Shown here: positions 28,208 through 37,632 of the stretch, piece by piece
How positions within the stretch are numbered: the stretch's first letter is position 1
How the letters are laid out: every line of letters starts with the position of its first letter
DNA from: Azospirillum sp.
GTDB lineage: Bacteria > Pseudomonadota > Alphaproteobacteria > Azospirillales > Azospirillaceae
Assembly (NCBI GenBank): GCA_027486405.1
Contig: JAIXPD010000015.1
Coordinates: forward strand, 1-64,000
Direction: 5' to 3'
Length of the DNA stretch: 64,000 nt
Translations under genes and position numbers: made by a program
Notes under the pieces: model-generated
The model's input: only the letters and a program-made list of their open reading frames with translations
What the model was told of the DNA's origin: nothing
The model's database searches: none

Positions 28208-31078
28208 ATGCTGACCACCCTGCCGGCCCCTTACGATCGCGTGTTGACCGAGCTGCGCGGCCTGATGCCCGACGCGCGCCTCATCACCGATCCGCTGCGC
28301 ACGTTGGCCTATGGCACGGACGCCAGTTTCTACCGCCTGATTCCCAAGATCGTCGCGATTGTGGAGAGCGAGGCGGAGGTCATCGGCCTGCTGCGCGTCG
28401 CCCGCGCCCACGCCACGCCCGTGACCTTCCGCGCCGCCGGAACCAGCCTGTCCGGCCAGGCCGTCAGCGACAGCCTGCTGGTGGTGATGGGCGATGGCTG
28501 GCGCGGTTGCACGATGTCCGCCGACGCCGCGCTGGTGACGTTGCAACCCGGCGTCATCGGGGCGGAGGCGAACCGCAAGCTGGCCCCGCTGGGCCGCAAG
28601 ATCGGCCCCGACCCGGCCTCCATCAACACCGCCAAGATCGGCGGCATCGCCGCCAACAACGCGAGCGGCATGTGTTGCGGGACCGCGCAGAACAGCTACC
28701 GGACCTTGGAGTCCATGCGGCTGGTTCTGGCCGACGGGACGCCGCTCGACACCGCCGACCCGGCCAGCCGGGCCGCCTTCGCGCAGAGCCACGCCCATGT
28801 GCTCGACGCGCTGGCCGCGCTGGGGACCCGCACCCGCGCCAACACCGCCTTGGCCGAGCGCATCCGCAGCAAGTTCCGCATCAAGAACACCACCGGCTAC
28901 AGCCTGAACGCGCTGGTCGATTACAGCGATCCCATCGACATCCTGGCGCATCTGATGATCGGATCGGAAGGCACGCTGGGGTTCCTGTCCTCGATCACGC
29001 TGCGCACGGTGCCGGAGCACGCGCACAAGGCCAGCGCGCTGCTGTTCTTCCCCGACATCGCCGAAGCCTGCCGCGCCGTCGCCCTGCTGAAGCCGACGCC
29101 GGTGTCGGCGGTGGAGCTGATCGACCGCGCGGGCCTGCGCTCCATCGAAAACAAGCCGGGCATGCCGCCCGCCATCAAGGGCTTCGGCCCGGACGCCGCC
29201 GCCCTGCTGGTGGAAACCCGCGCCGAAAGCGCCGACGCGCTGGCCGCCCAAGTGGAGGGCATCGGCGCGGTGCTGGCCCAGACCACCACCATCGGCGATG
29301 GGGCCTTCACCACCGATCCGCAGGCCTGCGAAGGCTTCTGGAAGATCCGCAAGGGGCTGTTTCCGGCGGTGGGCGCGGTGCGCCAGACCGGAACCACCGT
29401 CATCATCGAGGATGTGGCCTTCCCGCTCGACCGGCTGGCCGACGCCACGCTGGCCTTGCAGGCGCTGTTCGCCAAGCACGGCTACCACGAGGCGATCATT
29501 TTCGGCCACGCGCTGGAAGGCAACCTGCATTTCGTCTTCACCCAGGCGTTCGACACCGACGCCGAGATCGACCGCTACCGCCGCTTCATGGACGAGGTGT
29601 GCGCCATGGTCGTGCGGGATTACGACGGCTCGCTGAAGGCCGAACACGGGACCGGCCGCAACATGGCCCCCTTCGTCGAGCTGGAATGGGGGCCGCAGGC
29701 CTACGCCCTGATGAAGGAGATCAAGAGCCTGTTCGATCCGCTGGGGCTGCTGAACCCCGGCGTCATCCTGAACGGCGATCCCGACGCCCATCTGAAGGAT
29801 CTGAAGGCGATGCCCGCCGCCCATGGGCTGGTGGACACCTGCATCGAATGCGGCTTCTGCGAACCGACCTGCCCGTCGCACAAACTCACCCTGTCGCCGC
29901 GCCAGCGCATCGTCGGGTGGCGCGAGATCGCCCGGTTGAGCCGCGACGGCGCCGACCCGGCCCGGCTCGACGCCCTGAGTGCGGCCTATGATTACCAGGG
30001 GATCGACACCTGTGCCGCCTGCGGCCTGTGCTCCACCGCCTGCCCGGTCGGCATCGAAACCGGGTTGCTGGTGAAGGCGCTGCGCGGCCAGCGGCGCGGC
30101 GCGGTCGCCCAGCGCGTCGGCGATTGGGTGGCCGATCACACCGCCGGAACGCTGGAGGTGGCGCGCACCGGCCTGCGTCTGGCCGATCTGGCCCGCCGCA
30201 CCGTCGGCCCGGCCGCACTCGACACCGCCGCGCGGGTGCTGACCGGCGGTCACGTCACCCGCCTGCCGCGCACCCTGCCGACCGCCACCCGCTTCACCCC
30301 CGCCCCGGCGGCGGCGGCGGCGGCGGCGGCGGCAGAGGCCAGCGACGGCATCCCCGAAGTCGTCTACATCCCAAGCTGCGTCAGCCGCAGCATGGGACCG
30401 GCGGCCAGCGACCCGGAACAAACGCCGCTGCCGCAGAAGGTCGAAGGGCTGATGCGCAAGGCCGGGTTCCGCGTGCTCTACCCGCAGGATCTGGCCGGGC
30501 AATGCTGCGGCATGCCGCTGGAAAGCAAGGGTCTGGCCGCCCAGGCCGACGCCAAGGCCGACGCGATGCTCGCCGCCCTGCGCGCCGCCAGCCGCAACGG
30601 CGCGCTGCCCATCGTGATGGACACCAGCCCCTGCGCCCTGCGCCTGAAAAAGCGCCTGACCGATGGGGGCCTGGCGATCCTCGACGTCGCCGAGTTCCTG
30701 CACCGCCACGCCCTGCCCCGGCTGGAGATCGTCCGCACCGACGAACCGGTGGTGCTGCATCTGACCTGCTCCACCCGCCGCATGGGACTGGACGGTGCCC
30801 TGACCGCCGTGGCGCGGGCCTGTTCCAGCAACGTGGTGATCCCGGAGGATGTCGGCTGCTGCGGCTTTGCCGGTGACAAGGGTTTTTCCACGCCGGAGCT
30901 GAACGCCCACGCCCTGCGCCATCTGGCCAAGGATGTGCCCGCCGGGGCCAAATCCGGCTATTCGACCAGCCGGACTTGCGAAATCGGGCTGTCGCAGCAC
31001 GCGGGCGTGCCGTACCGTTCGATTGTGTATCTGGTGGACGCCTGCTCGCGCGCCAAAGCGCCGGTGCCCGCCTTCTGA
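28208..31078 (+). CDS. dld: FAD/Fe-S D-lactate dehydrogenase (Dld-II type)
   Basis: A 956-residue membrane-associated flavo-iron-sulfur dehydrogenase oxidising D-lactate to pyruvate and passing electrons to the respiratory chain. Domains in order: FAD-binding PCMH fold (about 40-220, RAAGTSLSGQ at 75-84), FAD-linked oxidase C-terminal domain (about 225-520, HALEGNLHFVF), two 4Fe-4S motifs (Cys545/548/551/555 and Cys602/605/608/612), an Ala-rich linker (about 698-710, nine GGC triplets) and a C-terminal CCG-type domain with CCGMP (766) and CCGFAGDKG (884). The layout matches the Shewanella enzyme encoded with lldEFG. Start ATG at 28208 has AAAGGA upstream. Confidence 0.92.
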   Translation: MLTTLPAPYDRVLTELRGLMPDARLITDPLRTLAYGTDASFYRLIPKIVAIVESEAEVIGLLRVARAHATPVTFRAAGTSLSGQAVSDSLLVVMGDGWRGCTMSADAALVTLQPGVIGAEANRKLAPLGRKIGPDPASINTAKIGGIAANNASGMCCGTAQNSYRTLESMRLVLADGTPLDTADPASRAAFAQSHAHVLDALAALGTRTRANTALAERIRSKFRIKNTTGYSLNALVDYSDPIDILAHLMIGSEGTLGFLSSITLRTVPEHAHKASALLFFPDIAEACRAVALLKPTPVSAVELIDRAGLRSIENKPGMPPAIKGFGPDAAALLVETRAESADALAAQVEGIGAVLAQTTTIGDGAFTTDPQACEGFWKIRKGLFPAVGAVRQTGTTVIIEDVAFPLDRLADATLALQALFAKHGYHEAIIFGHALEGNLHFVFTQAFDTDAEIDRYRRFMDEVCAMVVRDYDGSLKAEHGTGRNMAPFVELEWGPQAYALMKEIKSLFDPLGLLNPGVILNGDPDAHLKDLKAMPAAHGLVDTCIECGFCEPTCPSHKLTLSPRQRIVGWREIARLSRDGADPARLDALSAAYDYQGIDTCAACGLCSTACPVGIETGLLVKALRGQRRGAVAQRVGDWVADHTAGTLEVARTGLRLADLARRTVGPAALDTAARVLTGGHVTRLPRTLPTATRFTPAPAAAAAAAAAEASDGIPEVVYIPSCVSRSMGPAASDPEQTPLPQKVEGLMRKAGFRVLYPQDLAGQCCGMPLESKGLAAQADAKADAMLAALRAASRNGALPIVMDTSPCALRLKKRLTDGGLAILDVAEFLHRHALPRLEIVRTDEPVVLHLTCSTRRMGLDGALTAVARACSSNVVIPEDVGCCGFAGDKGFSTPELNAHALRHLAKDVPAGAKSGYSTSRTCEIGLSQHAGVPYRSIVYLVDACSRAKAPVPAF
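30307..30333 (+). repeat. (GGC)x9 triplet repeat in dld
   Basis: Nine perfect GGC triplets encode a poly-alanine linker between the 4Fe-4S segment and the CCG domain of the D-lactate dehydrogenase. Length changes would stay in frame. Confidence 0.85.
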
Positions 31079-31134
31079 CCGGGTCCCTTCTTCACACCGC
31101 CGCCTCTCCTCCCCGCCGTCACAGGACCACCGCC

Positions 31135-31905
31135 ATGGACCGCCCCACACCGCCGCCCTCCACACTGGCGACCAAGCCAACCAAGGTCTATTTTTTCGGC
31201 ACCTGTCTGGTTGACCTGTTCTTTCCCGACGCCGGGATGGCGGGGATGGAGCTGTTGCAGGCCCAGGGGCTGGAGGTGGTGTTCCCCCAGGGGCAAAGCT
31301 GCTGCGGCCAGCCCGCCTACAATTCCGGCTACCGCGACGACGCGCTGAAGGTGGCGCGCGCGCAGTTGGACCTGTTCCCCGGCGACCTGCCCATCGTCGT
31401 GCCGTCGGGATCCTGTGCCGGCATGATGAAGAAGCACTGGCCCCACCTGTTCCACGGCGAAGCGGACGAGGCCAAGGCGGTGCAGGTGTCGTCCCGCGTG
31501 TGGGAGTTGACGCAGTTCCTGGTCCAGGTGCTGAACGTGCAACTGACCGACAAGGGCGAGCCGGTGCGCATCACCTGGCACGCGTCCTGCCACGCGCAGC
31601 GCGAAATGGGCGTGGTGGAGGAACCCAAGGCGCTGCTGCGCCAACTGGCCAATGTGGAGTTGGTCGAGTTGAAGCGGGAAAAGGAATGCTGCGGCTTCGG
31701 CGGGACCTTCGCCGTCCGCCACCCGGAGATCTCCGCCGCCATGGTGGGCGACAAGCTGGCCGACATCGAGCAGACCGGGGCCAAGCGCGTCGTTTCGGGC
31801 GATTGCGGCTGTCTGATGAACATCAACGGCGCGCTGGAGGCCGGACGCAAACCCGTCCAAGGCCAGCACATCGCCCAGTTCCTGAAGGAGCGCATCCATG
31901 GCTGA
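31135..31905 (+). CDS. lldE: L-lactate dehydrogenase complex subunit LldE/LutA
   Basis: A 256-residue cysteine-rich protein with two CCG domains: SCCGQPAYNSGY (about 45-56) and CCGFGGTFAVRHPE (about 185), each preceded by the expected upstream Cys (GTCLVD, HASCHAQ). It is one of three subunits of the iron-sulfur L-lactate oxidase that replaces LldD in many bacteria. The N-terminus KVYFFGTCLVDLFFPDAGMA is diagnostic. The ATG at 31135 has AGGA about 9 bases upstream. The stop overlaps the lldF start by 8 bp. Confidence 0.94.
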   Translation: MDRPTPPPSTLATKPTKVYFFGTCLVDLFFPDAGMAGMELLQAQGLEVVFPQGQSCCGQPAYNSGYRDDALKVARAQLDLFPGDLPIVVPSGSCAGMMKKHWPHLFHGEADEAKAVQVSSRVWELTQFLVQVLNVQLTDKGEPVRITWHASCHAQREMGVVEEPKALLRQLANVELVELKREKECCGFGGTFAVRHPEISAAMVGDKLADIEQTGAKRVVSGDCGCLMNINGALEAGRKPVQGQHIAQFLKERIHG

Positions 31906-33334
31906 CCATGCCGCCCAGGCCGTGAACTTCGCCGCCGCGTCCAAGGCCGCGTTGCAGGACAGCGAGTTGCGCGGCAATTTCCGCCGCGCCATGGACGGGC
32001 TGATGACCAAGCGCGCCGTCCAGTTCGCCGATGGGCAGGAATGGCACCGGATGCGCGCGCTCGCCGCGTCGGTCCGGCTGCGCGCCCTGTCGAAGCTGCC
32101 CGAATTGCTGGAACAGCTCGAAACCAACCTGACGCGCAACGGCATCCAGGTGCATTGGGCCGCGACCACGGCGGAGGCCAACGCCATCACGCTGGAGATC
32201 ATGCGCAAGGCGAACGCCACGCTGGCCGTCAAAGGCAAGTCGATGGTGACGGAGGAGATGCACCTCAACGCCTTCCTGGAAGATCACGACATTGAGGTTC
32301 TGGAAAGCGATCTGGGCGAATACATCGTGCAGTTGGACGGGACCATGCCGTCGCACATCATCATGCCCGCCATCCACCTGAACACCAAACAGATCGCCCA
32401 TCTGTTCAAGCAGAAGATCAAGGACGCCGCGTCCACCGGCGAGGACGCCGCCGCCCTGACCGATCTGGCCCGCCGCATCCTGCGCCAGAAATTCATGAAG
32501 GCCGGGGTCGGCATGTCCGGCGTCAACGCGGCGGTGGCGGAAACCGGCACGCTCTGCCTGATCGAGAATGAGGGCAACGGGCGGATGTGCACCACCGTCC
32601 CGCCGGTCCACATCGCCTTCATGGGCCTGGAAAAGGTGGTGGAGAGGCTGGAGGACGTGCCGCCGATCATCAGCCTGCTGCCGCGTTCGGCCACCGGGCA
32701 ACCGATCACCACCTACGTCAACATGATCTCCTCCCCGCGCAAGGAGGGGGAAAAGGACGGCCCGCGCGAGATCCACGTCGTCATCCTCGACAACGGGCGC
32801 TCGTCGGTCTACGCCGATCCCGAACTGCGCGACACGCTGCGCTGCATCCGCTGCGGCGCCTGCATGAATCATTGCCCGGTCTACACCAAGGTCGGCGGCC
32901 ACGCCTATCAGGCCCCCTACCCCGGCCCGATCGGCAAGATCCTGGTTCCGCAGATGGAGGGGTTGGCCAAGCGCGGCGAGATGCCCCACGCCTGCACCAT
33001 GTGCAACGCCTGCGTCGAGATCTGCCCGGTCAAGATCCCCATCGTCGAGATCATGGGCCGCCTGCGCGTCGAGGCGGTGCGCCCCAGCGCGACGGTGAAG
33101 GACGCGGGCGCGCAGGCCAGCCGCACCGAGGCGCTGGTGTGGAAGGGCTGGGCGGCGATGAACAGTTCGCCGCTCGCCTACAGGCTGGCGACCACGGCGC
33201 TGTCCGCCGTCGGCAACGCCGCCCCGGCCAGCCTGCCGCTGTTGAAGGATTGGACCAGCGTGCGCAGCAAGCCGCGCTTTGCCGCCAAAACCCTGCATGA
33301 TCTGGCCCGCAAGAAGGGGATCCCCGATGTCTGA
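31898..33334 (+). CDS. lldF: L-lactate dehydrogenase iron-sulfur subunit LldF/LutB
   Basis: A 478-residue subunit with an N-terminal LUD domain (about 60-290, including TMPSHIIMPAIHLNTKQIAHLF and ETGTLCLIENEGNGRM) and a C-terminal pair of 4Fe-4S motifs: CIRCGACMNHCPVY (about 315) and CTMCNACVEICPVKIP (about 367). This is the standard LutB architecture. Start overlaps the end of lldE and the stop overlaps lldG, so the three subunits are translationally coupled. Confidence 0.95.
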   Translation: MADHAAQAVNFAAASKAALQDSELRGNFRRAMDGLMTKRAVQFADGQEWHRMRALAASVRLRALSKLPELLEQLETNLTRNGIQVHWAATTAEANAITLEIMRKANATLAVKGKSMVTEEMHLNAFLEDHDIEVLESDLGEYIVQLDGTMPSHIIMPAIHLNTKQIAHLFKQKIKDAASTGEDAAALTDLARRILRQKFMKAGVGMSGVNAAVAETGTLCLIENEGNGRMCTTVPPVHIAFMGLEKVVERLEDVPPIISLLPRSATGQPITTYVNMISSPRKEGEKDGPREIHVVILDNGRSSVYADPELRDTLRCIRCGACMNHCPVYTKVGGHAYQAPYPGPIGKILVPQMEGLAKRGEMPHACTMCNACVEICPVKIPIVEIMGRLRVEAVRPSATVKDAGAQASRTEALVWKGWAAMNSSPLAYRLATTALSAVGNAAPASLPLLKDWTSVRSKPRFAAKTLHDLARKKGIPDV

Positions 33335-34031
33335 CGCCCGCGCCGCCATTCTGGGAACGCTCCGCCGCACCCGCGACGCCCACCCGCTGACCCCGCCGCC
33401 GTCCGATTTCACCCCGCTGGCCGAGAAGCAATGGCCGCCGGAGGAGCGGTTGCCCCGCATCCGCCGCCTGATGGAGGCGGTCCACACCGAGTTTCTGGAG
33501 GCCACCGAAGCCGATTGGCCCGCCGTGGTGACGGATTTCCTGACCCGCGAGGGGGCCTCCACCCTGCTCTACGCCCCCGAAACCATCGACGGCGCGAAAC
33601 TGTCGGCGAACACCCATTCCCCCTCTCCCCCCCGGGGAGAGGGACGGGGTGAGGGGGATGTCGCAAGCAGCCTCACCCTCATCCCTTACGACCGGCCCAT
33701 CGAAGACTTCAAACAACAGATGTTCGAGGGCATCGACGCCGGGTTGACCGGCACGCTGGGGGCCATCGCCGACACCGGCAGCCTGATCCTGTGGCCCAGC
33801 GCCCAGGAACCCCGGCTGCTGTCGCTGGTCCCACACATTCATGTGGCGCTTTTGCGGGCGGATGCCCTGTATGACAGCTTTTGGCAAGCGATGCGCGACG
33901 GCCGGTGGGCCGATGGCATGCCCACCAACGCCCTGTTGATCTCCGGCCCCAGCAAGACGGCGGACATCGAACAGACGCTGGCCTATGGCGTGCATGGCCC
34001 GAAACGGCTGGTCGTCGTGATTGTTCGCTGA
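33327..34031 (+). CDS. lldG: L-lactate dehydrogenase subunit LldG/LutC with an in-frame repeat insertion
   Basis: A 234-residue LUD-domain protein, the third subunit of the LldEFG complex. The catalytic-like core GTLGAIADTGSLILWPSAQEPRLLSLVPHIHVALL (about 148-182) and the C-terminal GPSKTADIEQTLAYGVHGPKRLVVVIV are well conserved. Residues about 97-111 ([15 protein letters not shown]) are unlike any LutC and are encoded by a CCCTCTCCCC palindromic repeat (33619-33658) that has kept the frame. They lie in a loop before the conserved core, so the protein is probably still functional. ATG overlaps the lldF stop by 8 bp. Confidence 0.92.
   Translation: MSDARAAILGTLRRTRDAHPLTPPPSDFTPLAEKQWPPEERLPRIRRLMEAVHTEFLEATEADWPAVVTDFLTREGASTLLYAPETIDGAKLSANTHSPSPPRGEGRGEGDVASSLTLIPYDRPIEDFKQQMFEGIDAGLTGTLGAIADTGSLILWPSAQEPRLLSLVPHIHVALLRADALYDSFWQAMRDGRWADGMPTNALLISGPSKTADIEQTLAYGVHGPKRLVVVIVR
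33619..33658 (+). repeat. CCCTCTCCCC-type palindrome inside lldG
   Basis: CCCCCTCTCCCC is followed by CCCGGGGAGAGGG and GGGGTGAGGGGG, forming a strong hairpin within the coding sequence. The same family occurs in non-coding DNA at 15272-15391 and 39427-39454. Here it adds about 15 residues rich in Pro, Gly, Arg and Ser. Confidence 0.8.
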
Positions 34032-34067
34032 CCCCCCTACGAAGGGTCAAGTTTCCAAGGCTGGCCC

Positions 34068-34090
34068 GCCGGTGCGATGACCGCACCGGC
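34068..34090. other. Stem-loop between lldG and pyc
   Basis: GCCGGTGCG and CGCACCGGC make a perfect 9-bp stem with loop ATGAC, 37 bp after the lldG stop and about 80 bp before pyc. No T-run follows, so it is not a clear intrinsic terminator. It may reduce read-through or stabilise the lld mRNA. Confidence 0.45.
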
Positions 34091-34171
34091 GACCACGCCC
34101 GTTTGCGCCTGTGTCTCCGTTTGTGCCTGCACAGCCTGTGTCTCGCCCCATATTTTGAGGAACCCGCGCCC

Positions 34172-37100
34172 ATGCCGACGCCCGTCTTCCGCAAACTTCT
34201 GGTCGCCAATCGCGGCGAGATCGCCATCCGCGTGCTGCGCGCGGCCACCGAACTGGGGATCCCCACCGTCGCCGTCTATTCGACGGAGGATCGTTTCGCC
34301 CTGCACCGCTTCAAGGCGGACGAAAGCTACCGCATCGGCGAGGGCAAGGGGCCGATCGAGGCCTATCTCGACATCGACGCCATCATCGACGTCGCCAAGC
34401 AGACCGGGGCCGACGCCATCCATCCCGGCTACGGCTTCCTGTCGGAAAACCCGGCCTTTGCCGACGCCTGCGCGGCCAACGGCATCACCTTCGTCGGGCC
34501 GTCGTCCGACACCATGCGGCTGCTGGGCAACAAGGTCGCGGCGCGCAATCTGGCGGTGGCGGCGGGGGTCCCGGTGATGCCCGCCACCGGTGCTTTGCCC
34601 GACGACCCGGCGGAGACCGCGCGGCTGGCCGAGGAGGTCGGCTATCCGCTGATGCTGAAGGCCAGTTGGGGCGGCGGCGGGCGCGGCATGCGCGTCATCG
34701 AAACCGCCAAGGATCTGCCCGATCTGGTCGCCGCCGCCCGGCGCGAGGCGCAGGCCGCCTTCGGCAACGGCGAAGTCTATCTGGAAAAGCTGGTCCGCCG
34801 CGCCCGCCATGTCGAGGTGCAGGTGATCGGCGATTCCCACGGCAACCTCGTCCATCTGTTCGAGCGTGATTGCACGGTGCAGCGCCGCAACCAGAAGGTT
34901 GTCGAGCGCGCGCCCGCCGTCTATCTGACCACCGACGAGCGGCTGGGCCTGTGCGACGCCGCGCTGAAGCTGGCGCGGGCGGCCCAGTACCGCAACGCCG
35001 GAACCGTCGAGTTCCTGATGGACGCCGACACCGGGGCCTTTTACTTCATCGAGGTCAACCCGCGCGTCCAGGTCGAACACACGATCACCGAGGTCGTGAC
35101 CGGCATCGACATCGTCAAGGCGCAGATCCGCATCGCCGCCGGGGCCGCCATCGGCGACGAGGCCAGCGGCGTGCCCGACCAGCCCGGCATCCGCCTGAGC
35201 GGCCACGCCATCCAGTGCCGCATCACAACCGAAGACCCCGACAACAGTTTCATCCCCGATTACGGCCGCATCACCGCCTATCGCGGGGCCAACGGCTTCG
35301 GCATCCGCTTGGACGGCGGCACCGCCTTTTCCGGCGCGCTGATCACCCGCCATTACGACAGCCTGCTGGAAAAGGTCGTCTCCTGGGCACCGACGCCGGA
35401 GGAGGCCATCGCCCGCATGGACCGCGCCCTGCGCGAGTTCCGCATTCGCGGGGTCGCCACCAACCTCGCCTTTCTTGAGGCGCTGATCGACCACCCGCTG
35501 TTCCGCAGCGGGGCCTACACCACCCGTTTCATCGACACCACGCCGGAGCTGTTCCAGCGCCCGCCGCGCCGCGACCGCGCCACCCGGCTGCTGACCTTCC
35601 TGGCCGATGTGATGGTGAACGGCAACCCGGAGCTGAAGGCGGGCAACCACCCGCGCCCGGCCGAACCGAAGGCCCCGGTCGTGTCCCACGACGCCCCGCC
35701 CCCCGGGCTGAAGCAGGTGTTGCAGACCCAGGGGGCCGACGCCGTCGCCCGCTGGATGCGGGCGCAGACCAAGACGCTGATCACCGACACCAGTTTCCGC
35801 GACGCCCACCAATCGCTGCTGGCGACCCGCGTGCGCAGCCATGATCTGCTGGCGGTCGCCCCGGCCTACGCCCGCCTGCTGCCCGATCTGTTTTCGGTGG
35901 AATGCTGGGGCGGGGCGACCTTCGACGTCGCCATGCGCTTCCTGAAGGAAGACCCGTGGGAACGGCTGGACGGGCTGCGGTCGGCCATGCCGAACCTGCT
36001 GCTGCAAATGCTGCTGCGGGCGTCCAACGCCGTCGGTTACGCCAATTACCCCGACAATGTGGTGCGCCAATTCGTCCAACAGGCGGCGGGCAGCGGCGTG
36101 GACGTGTTCCGCGTCTTCGACAGCCTGAATTGGGTGGACAACATGCGCGTCGCCATCGACGCCGTGCGCGACACCGGGGCGCTGTGCGAGGCGGCGATCT
36201 GCTACACCGGCGATCTGCTGGACCCGTCGCGGCCCAAATACGATCTGGCTTATTATGTGGGGCTGGCCAAGGAGTTGGAGGCGGCGGGCGCGCACATTCT
36301 GGGGATCAAGGACATGGCCGGGCTGTGCAAGCCGGCCGCCGCGTCGCTGCTGATCCGCACGCTGAAGCAGGAAGTCGGCCTGCCGATCCATTTCCACACG
36401 CACGACACCTCCGGGGCCAGCGCTGCCAGCGTGCTGGCCGCCGTGGATTCCGGGGTGGACGCGGTGGACGCGGCGATGGACAGCCTGTCCGGCCTGACCT
36501 CGCAACCGCCGCTGGGGTCCATCGTCGCCGCGTTGCGCCACACCCCGCGCGACAGCGGCCTGGATCCCGAATCCATCCGCCGCATCGCCCATTATTGGGA
36601 GGAGGTGCGCGCCGCCTACGCGCCGTTTGAAAGCACCATCCGGTCGGGATCGTCGGAGGTCTACCGCCACGAAATGCCGGGCGGGCAATACACCAACCTG
36701 CGCGAACAGGCCCGCTCGCTGGGCATCGAAGAGCATCATTGGGATGATGTGGTCCGCGCCTACGCCACCGTGAACCGGCTGTTCGGCGACATCGTGAAGG
36801 TGACGCCGACCTCCAAGGTCGTCGGCGACATGGCGCTGATGATGGTGACGGGTGGCCTGACCGAAGCCGACATCCTCGACCCGGCCAAGGAAATCGCCTT
36901 CCCCGAGTCCGTCGTGCAACTGATGCGCGGCGAGTTGGGCCAGCCGCCCGGCGGCTTCCCCGAGGCGTTGCAGCGCAAGGTCCTGAAGGGCGAGGCCCCG
37001 CTCACCGCCCGGCCCGGTGCCACCATGCCGCCCGCCGATCTGGAGGCCGAACGCGCCGCCGCCGCCGCCAAGACCGGGCTGGCCATCGACGACCGGCAGC

Positions 37101-37618
37101 TTGCCTCTTACCTGATGTACCCGAAGGTGTTCACCGACTTCGCCCAGCACCGCAAAAACTATGGCGACGTCAGCGTGCTCTCGACCCCGGTCTTCTTCCA
37201 CGGGCTGATCCAGGGCGAGGAAACCAGCGTCGAGCTGGAACCCGGCAAGGCGCTGCTGATCCGCTATCTGGCGACCGGCGAAGCCGACGAGGAGGGCCGC
37301 CGCGCCGTCTTCTTCGAGCTGAACGGCCAGCCGCGCACCATCAAGGTGTCCGACCGCAAGGTCGCCCCGGCCCGCGCCGCCCACCCCAAGGCGGAGGACG
37401 GCAACCCGGCCCATGTCGGTGCACCGATGCCCGGCCTCGTCACCGGGATCCTGGTGCAGGTTGGACAGACGGTGGAGGCGGGCGACTCGTTGGTGTCGCT
37501 GGAAGCGATGAAGATGGAAACCACCGTCCGGGCCGAGCGCGCCGGGGTGGTGGAGCGCATCGTCGCCATCCAGGGCCGCAGCGTCGAAACCAAGGACCTG
37601 CTGGTCGTGCTGGCGTGA
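34172..37618 (+). CDS. pyc: Pyruvate carboxylase
   Basis: A 1148-residue biotin enzyme converting pyruvate and bicarbonate to oxaloacetate with ATP. Domains in order: biotin carboxylase (about 1-450, KLLVANRGEIAIRVLRA at the start, ATP loop GGGGRGMRV, EVNPRVQVEHTITEVVTG), carboxyltransferase (about 530-810, TDTSFRDAHQSLLATRVR and THDTSGASAASVLAAVDSGVDAVDAA), PYC allosteric linker, and a biotinyl domain with the EAMKMETT motif (biotin Lys1114). Length is typical for single-chain Pyc. The ATG at 34172 has GAGG 11 bases upstream. Following the lactate operon directly, it lets lactate-derived pyruvate refill the TCA cycle. Confidence 0.97.
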   Translation: MPTPVFRKLLVANRGEIAIRVLRAATELGIPTVAVYSTEDRFALHRFKADESYRIGEGKGPIEAYLDIDAIIDVAKQTGADAIHPGYGFLSENPAFADACAANGITFVGPSSDTMRLLGNKVAARNLAVAAGVPVMPATGALPDDPAETARLAEEVGYPLMLKASWGGGGRGMRVIETAKDLPDLVAAARREAQAAFGNGEVYLEKLVRRARHVEVQVIGDSHGNLVHLFERDCTVQRRNQKVVERAPAVYLTTDERLGLCDAALKLARAAQYRNAGTVEFLMDADTGAFYFIEVNPRVQVEHTITEVVTGIDIVKAQIRIAAGAAIGDEASGVPDQPGIRLSGHAIQCRITTEDPDNSFIPDYGRITAYRGANGFGIRLDGGTAFSGALITRHYDSLLEKVVSWAPTPEEAIARMDRALREFRIRGVATNLAFLEALIDHPLFRSGAYTTRFIDTTPELFQRPPRRDRATRLLTFLADVMVNGNPELKAGNHPRPAEPKAPVVSHDAPPPGLKQVLQTQGADAVARWMRAQTKTLITDTSFRDAHQSLLATRVRSHDLLAVAPAYARLLPDLFSVECWGGATFDVAMRFLKEDPWERLDGLRSAMPNLLLQMLLRASNAVGYANYPDNVVRQFVQQAAGSGVDVFRVFDSLNWVDNMRVAIDAVRDTGALCEAAICYTGDLLDPSRPKYDLAYYVGLAKELEAAGAHILGIKDMAGLCKPAAASLLIRTLKQEVGLPIHFHTHDTSGASAASVLAAVDSGVDAVDAAMDSLSGLTSQPPLGSIVAALRHTPRDSGLDPESIRRIAHYWEEVRAAYAPFESTIRSGSSEVYRHEMPGGQYTNLREQARSLGIEEHHWDDVVRAYATVNRLFGDIVKVTPTSKVVGDMALMMVTGGLTEADILDPAKEIAFPESVVQLMRGELGQPPGGFPEALQRKVLKGEAPLTARPGATMPPADLEAERAAAAAKTGLAIDDRQLASYLMYPKVFTDFAQHRKNYGDVSVLSTPVFFHGLIQGEETSVELEPGKALLIRYLATGEADEEGRRAVFFELNGQPRTIKVSDRKVAPARAAHPKAEDGNPAHVGAPMPGLVTGILVQVGQTVEAGDSLVSLEAMKMETTVRAERAGVVERIVAIQGRSVETKDLLVVLA

Positions 37619-37632
37619 GGGAGGGCGCGATC

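Noticed and set aside
28133-31180. A 1015-codon open frame opposite the D-lactate dehydrogenase
   Set aside because: Same reason: low-complexity antisense frame against a gene with intact catalytic and Fe-S motifs.
34037-37414. An 1125-codon open frame opposite pyruvate carboxylase
   Set aside because: It is antisense to a fully conserved Pyc and has no protein-like composition.
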